Shown here one piece after another: positions 62,600-64,000 of a stretch of 64,000 bases of DNA (the first letter of the stretch is position 1; each line of letters begins with the position of its first letter). Made by a program: the position numbers and the translations under genes. The notes beneath the pieces were generated by a model. The model was not told the DNA's origin. It saw only the letters and a program-made list of their open reading frames with translations, and did not search any database. The DNA is from UBA6168 sp964573725 (GTDB lineage: Bacteria; Bacteroidota; Bacteroidia; Chitinophagales; Saprospiraceae), in NCBI GenBank assembly GCA_964573725.1, contig CAZNLJ010000012.1, positions 57,797 through 121,796 of the forward strand. The letters run 5' to 3'.

Positions 62600-63193
62600 T
62601 CACTGCTCCCGCAGCTTGACATAAGACCGGATGTCGTCGGTGGCGAGGCGCCTGACCAAGGCGTCCGCACTGTCCCGGCTTCGGAACTGGTCGACGATGA
62701 TGACGGCGAACCGGCCCCGGTCAAACACTTCCATGCGGGCCTGCCCGTAACCGAGTTGCCGGAGCTTGTCGAGGCGCCGCTCCGCCAGGTTACGTTGCCG
62801 GAAAGTACCGGCGAAGACCATGAAATCCCCGTCGGGCCGCCCCTTCTCGGGGGCAACCGAAGCCGATGTGCCGGCGCGCTCCTCCGTTTCCGGAGCGGGC
62901 GGAAGGGGCGCATCTTCCTCGGCGACGGCATCCGGCAGGTCGGTTGCGGAGGGTTCCGCCGTCGTGTCGGAAACGGCGCCACCTGCTGCCGCCGGCGCCA
63001 TTTCGATGGCGCCGTCCTCCATGTAGTCGAACATTCCTTCATCCTCCACCTCCACCATTTGTTCCCCCGCAGGAAGACTTGCCGATTCCTGTTCACCCGT
63101 CCGGAAGAGGTCGGACATCCTGTAAACCAGGAAAATGATGGCAACGATGCAGACGCCGACAATGGCCACTGTGAAATAATCGATCCTGGACAT
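62600..63193 (-). CDS. SPOR-domain membrane protein
   Basis: 197-residue protein: one membrane span near the N-terminus (about 6-24), an acidic low-complexity Ala/Pro/Glu linker (about 30-115), and a C-terminal SPOR domain (DFMVFAGTFRQRNLAERRLD, FAVIIVDQFRSRDSADALV). SPOR domains bind denuded septal peptidoglycan, pointing to cell division. Divergent from the helicase gene; a TAnnTTTG lies upstream at 63266. Confidence 0.9.
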   Translation of the reverse strand: MSRIDYFTVAIVGVCIVAIIFLVYRMSDLFRTGEQESASLPAGEQMVEVEDEGMFDYMEDGAIEMAPAAAGGAVSDTTAEPSATDLPDAVAEEDAPLPPAPETEERAGTSASVAPEKGRPDGDFMVFAGTFRQRNLAERRLDKLRQLGYGQARMEVFDRGRFAVIIVDQFRSRDSADALVRRLATDDIRSYVKLREQ

Positions 63194-63265
63194 AGCGCGA
63201 AGTGTTGGTGACAAAGCGATGCCGCTGCAATGGCGGGAAGCCGGGGCATCGTCCGAAGATATACC

Positions 63266-63273
63266 CAAAGATA
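63266..63273 (-). promoter_or_regulatory. -7 element for the SPOR gene
   Basis: TATCTTTG on the minus strand, 73 bases upstream of the SPOR ATG. Confidence 0.5.
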
Positions 63274-63395
63274 ATCCAGTTCGACGAATTCTCTAAGTCG
63301 AGGTCGAGGACCTTCCGCTTCCGCGGATGTCGGCAGGGCAGGGATCGGGAGGGCGTTCCGTGGCCTTCCGGGCTTCGCAATCCCACGGAGAGGCG

Positions 63396-63403
63396 TATAT
63401 TTG
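63396..63403 (+). promoter_or_regulatory. -7 element for the helicase gene
   Basis: TATATTTG, perfect TAnnTTTG, 46 bases before the ATG at 63449; no clear -33 element. Confidence 0.5.
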
Positions 63404-63448
63404 GAAGTGGCCTGGACTTGGCCGGCCACCGAACAAACCAAACAAGCG

Positions 63449-64000
63449 ATGGAGCAGCACATCAAGGTCATCTCGGCGGGTGCCGGATCCGGCAAGACCT
63501 ACCGGTTGACCACGGAGATGGTCCGGTTGATGACGGAAGGGGGTGTCCGGCCTGCCGGTATCATCGCCACCACGTTCACCCGGAAGGCGGCGGCGGAGTT
63601 ACAGGAGCGCGTCCGGGTCCGCCTATTGCAACAGCAGCTGCCCGAGTTGGCGAATGAACTGGGGAATGCCCTGATCGGGACCGTCCATGCATTGGGCGTC
63701 CGTTTGTTGCAGCGGTTCGCCTTCGAGGCCGGGGTATCCCCCCAGGTGGCCATCATGGCGGATGAGAATCAGCAGCAGCTGTTCAACCAATCCCTGTCCA
63801 TGGTCTTGACGGACGAACGCATTGCGGTGATGGAGGCCTTGTCCGAGCGGCTCGGATTGCAGAAGGAAACCTATCATGCGACGGATTGGAGAAGCCTGTT
63901 GAAGACCTTGACGGAGGCGGCGAGGTCGAACGGCATCGAGCCGGCGGCGTTGGCCGGCTGCCGGGATAAGTCCGTCGGAGCGTTCCTGGAGCTGTTGGAC
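63449..64000 (+). CDS. UvrD/RecB-like (AddA-type) helicase, N-terminal part
   Basis: The first 184 codons run off the window end. MEQHIKVISAGAGSGKTYRL is the Q/Walker A start of superfamily 1A helicases of the RecB/AddA group; TTFTRKAAAELQERV (motif Ia) and GTVHALGVRLLQRFAFEAG follow as in that group. The full protein probably also has the C-terminal nuclease used in double-strand break repair, but it lies outside the window. Confidence 0.92.
   Translation, partial: MEQHIKVISAGAGSGKTYRLTTEMVRLMTEGGVRPAGIIATTFTRKAAAELQERVRVRLLQQQLPELANELGNALIGTVHALGVRLLQRFAFEAGVSPQVAIMADENQQQLFNQSLSMVLTDERIAVMEALSERLGLQKETYHATDWRSLLKTLTEAARSNGIEPAALAGCRDKSVGAFLELLD

Overview
The window reads as a draft scaffold from a GC-rich member of the phylum Bacteroidota, probably a Saprospiria/Lewinella-like lineage. 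The phylum call rests on several things seen in the sequence: repeated TAnnTTTG -7 promoter elements, in the best cases with TTTG 19-21 bases upstream; type IX secretion genes (a PorQ protein, a PorE-like OmpA protein) and a secreted client with a C-terminal sorting domain; SAC/SGC-type lipoproteins; and MbnP-type proteins next to a di-haem peroxidase. The class-level guess is weaker. The scaffold contains a 100-N gap at 33219-33318.

Layout. 1-9 kb: a partial M1 peptidase, a DUF1080 lipoprotein, prfB with its programmed frameshift, an FKBP lipoprotein, an NrnA phosphoesterase, ndk and a PorE-like outer-membrane protein. 9.1-14 kb: a reactive sulfur/peroxide cluster (1-Cys peroxiredoxin, two small rhodaneses, a persulfide dioxygenase-rhodanese fusion, a Crp/Fnr regulator) and a GDPD. 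14-25 kb: class III adenylate cyclase, Gfo/Idh oxidoreductase, DUF58 protein, two MbnP-type lipoproteins followed by an MbnH-type di-haem peroxidase, a PRX-like protein, aroC and a secreted esterase. 25.4-27.9 kb: tRNA-Lys, a GGCT-fold gene, then a gene-poor stretch whose only convincing gene looks like a bacterial gasdermin. 27.9-33.1 kb: glycosyltransferase, PgpH-type HD phosphodiesterase, lepA. 33.2-35.7 kb: the gap, an AT-rich regulatory stretch, and a retinal-forming oxygenase plus proton-pump rhodopsin operon. 35.7-43.7 kb: housekeeping genes (deoxynucleoside kinase, gatC, ABC ATPase, PduO, pyrG, GT-C, TrmH, EVE, receiver protein). 43.9-50.4 kb: MBOAT plus SGNH pair, phosphopantetheinyl transferase, two YceI proteins and a porin. 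50.6-64 kb: TonB-type receptor, enoyl-CoA hydratase, PorQ and MORN-like operon, GTP-PEPCK, PASTA protein, type IX secreted protein, rhodanese, SPOR protein and the start of a RecB/AddA-like helicase.

How the parts fit. The rhodopsin and Blh make a self-contained light-driven proton pump. The sulfur cluster would oxidise persulfides and relay sulfane sulfur under a Crp/Fnr-type regulator. The MbnP/MbnP/peroxidase triad resembles the copper-binding pair in which the peroxidase oxidises a tryptophan of its partner. PgpH and NrnA could together take c-di-AMP to AMP. The item most worth follow-up is the gasdermin-like gene at 26427-27278: it stands alone, with no protease beside it, and carries an unusually long C-terminal tail.
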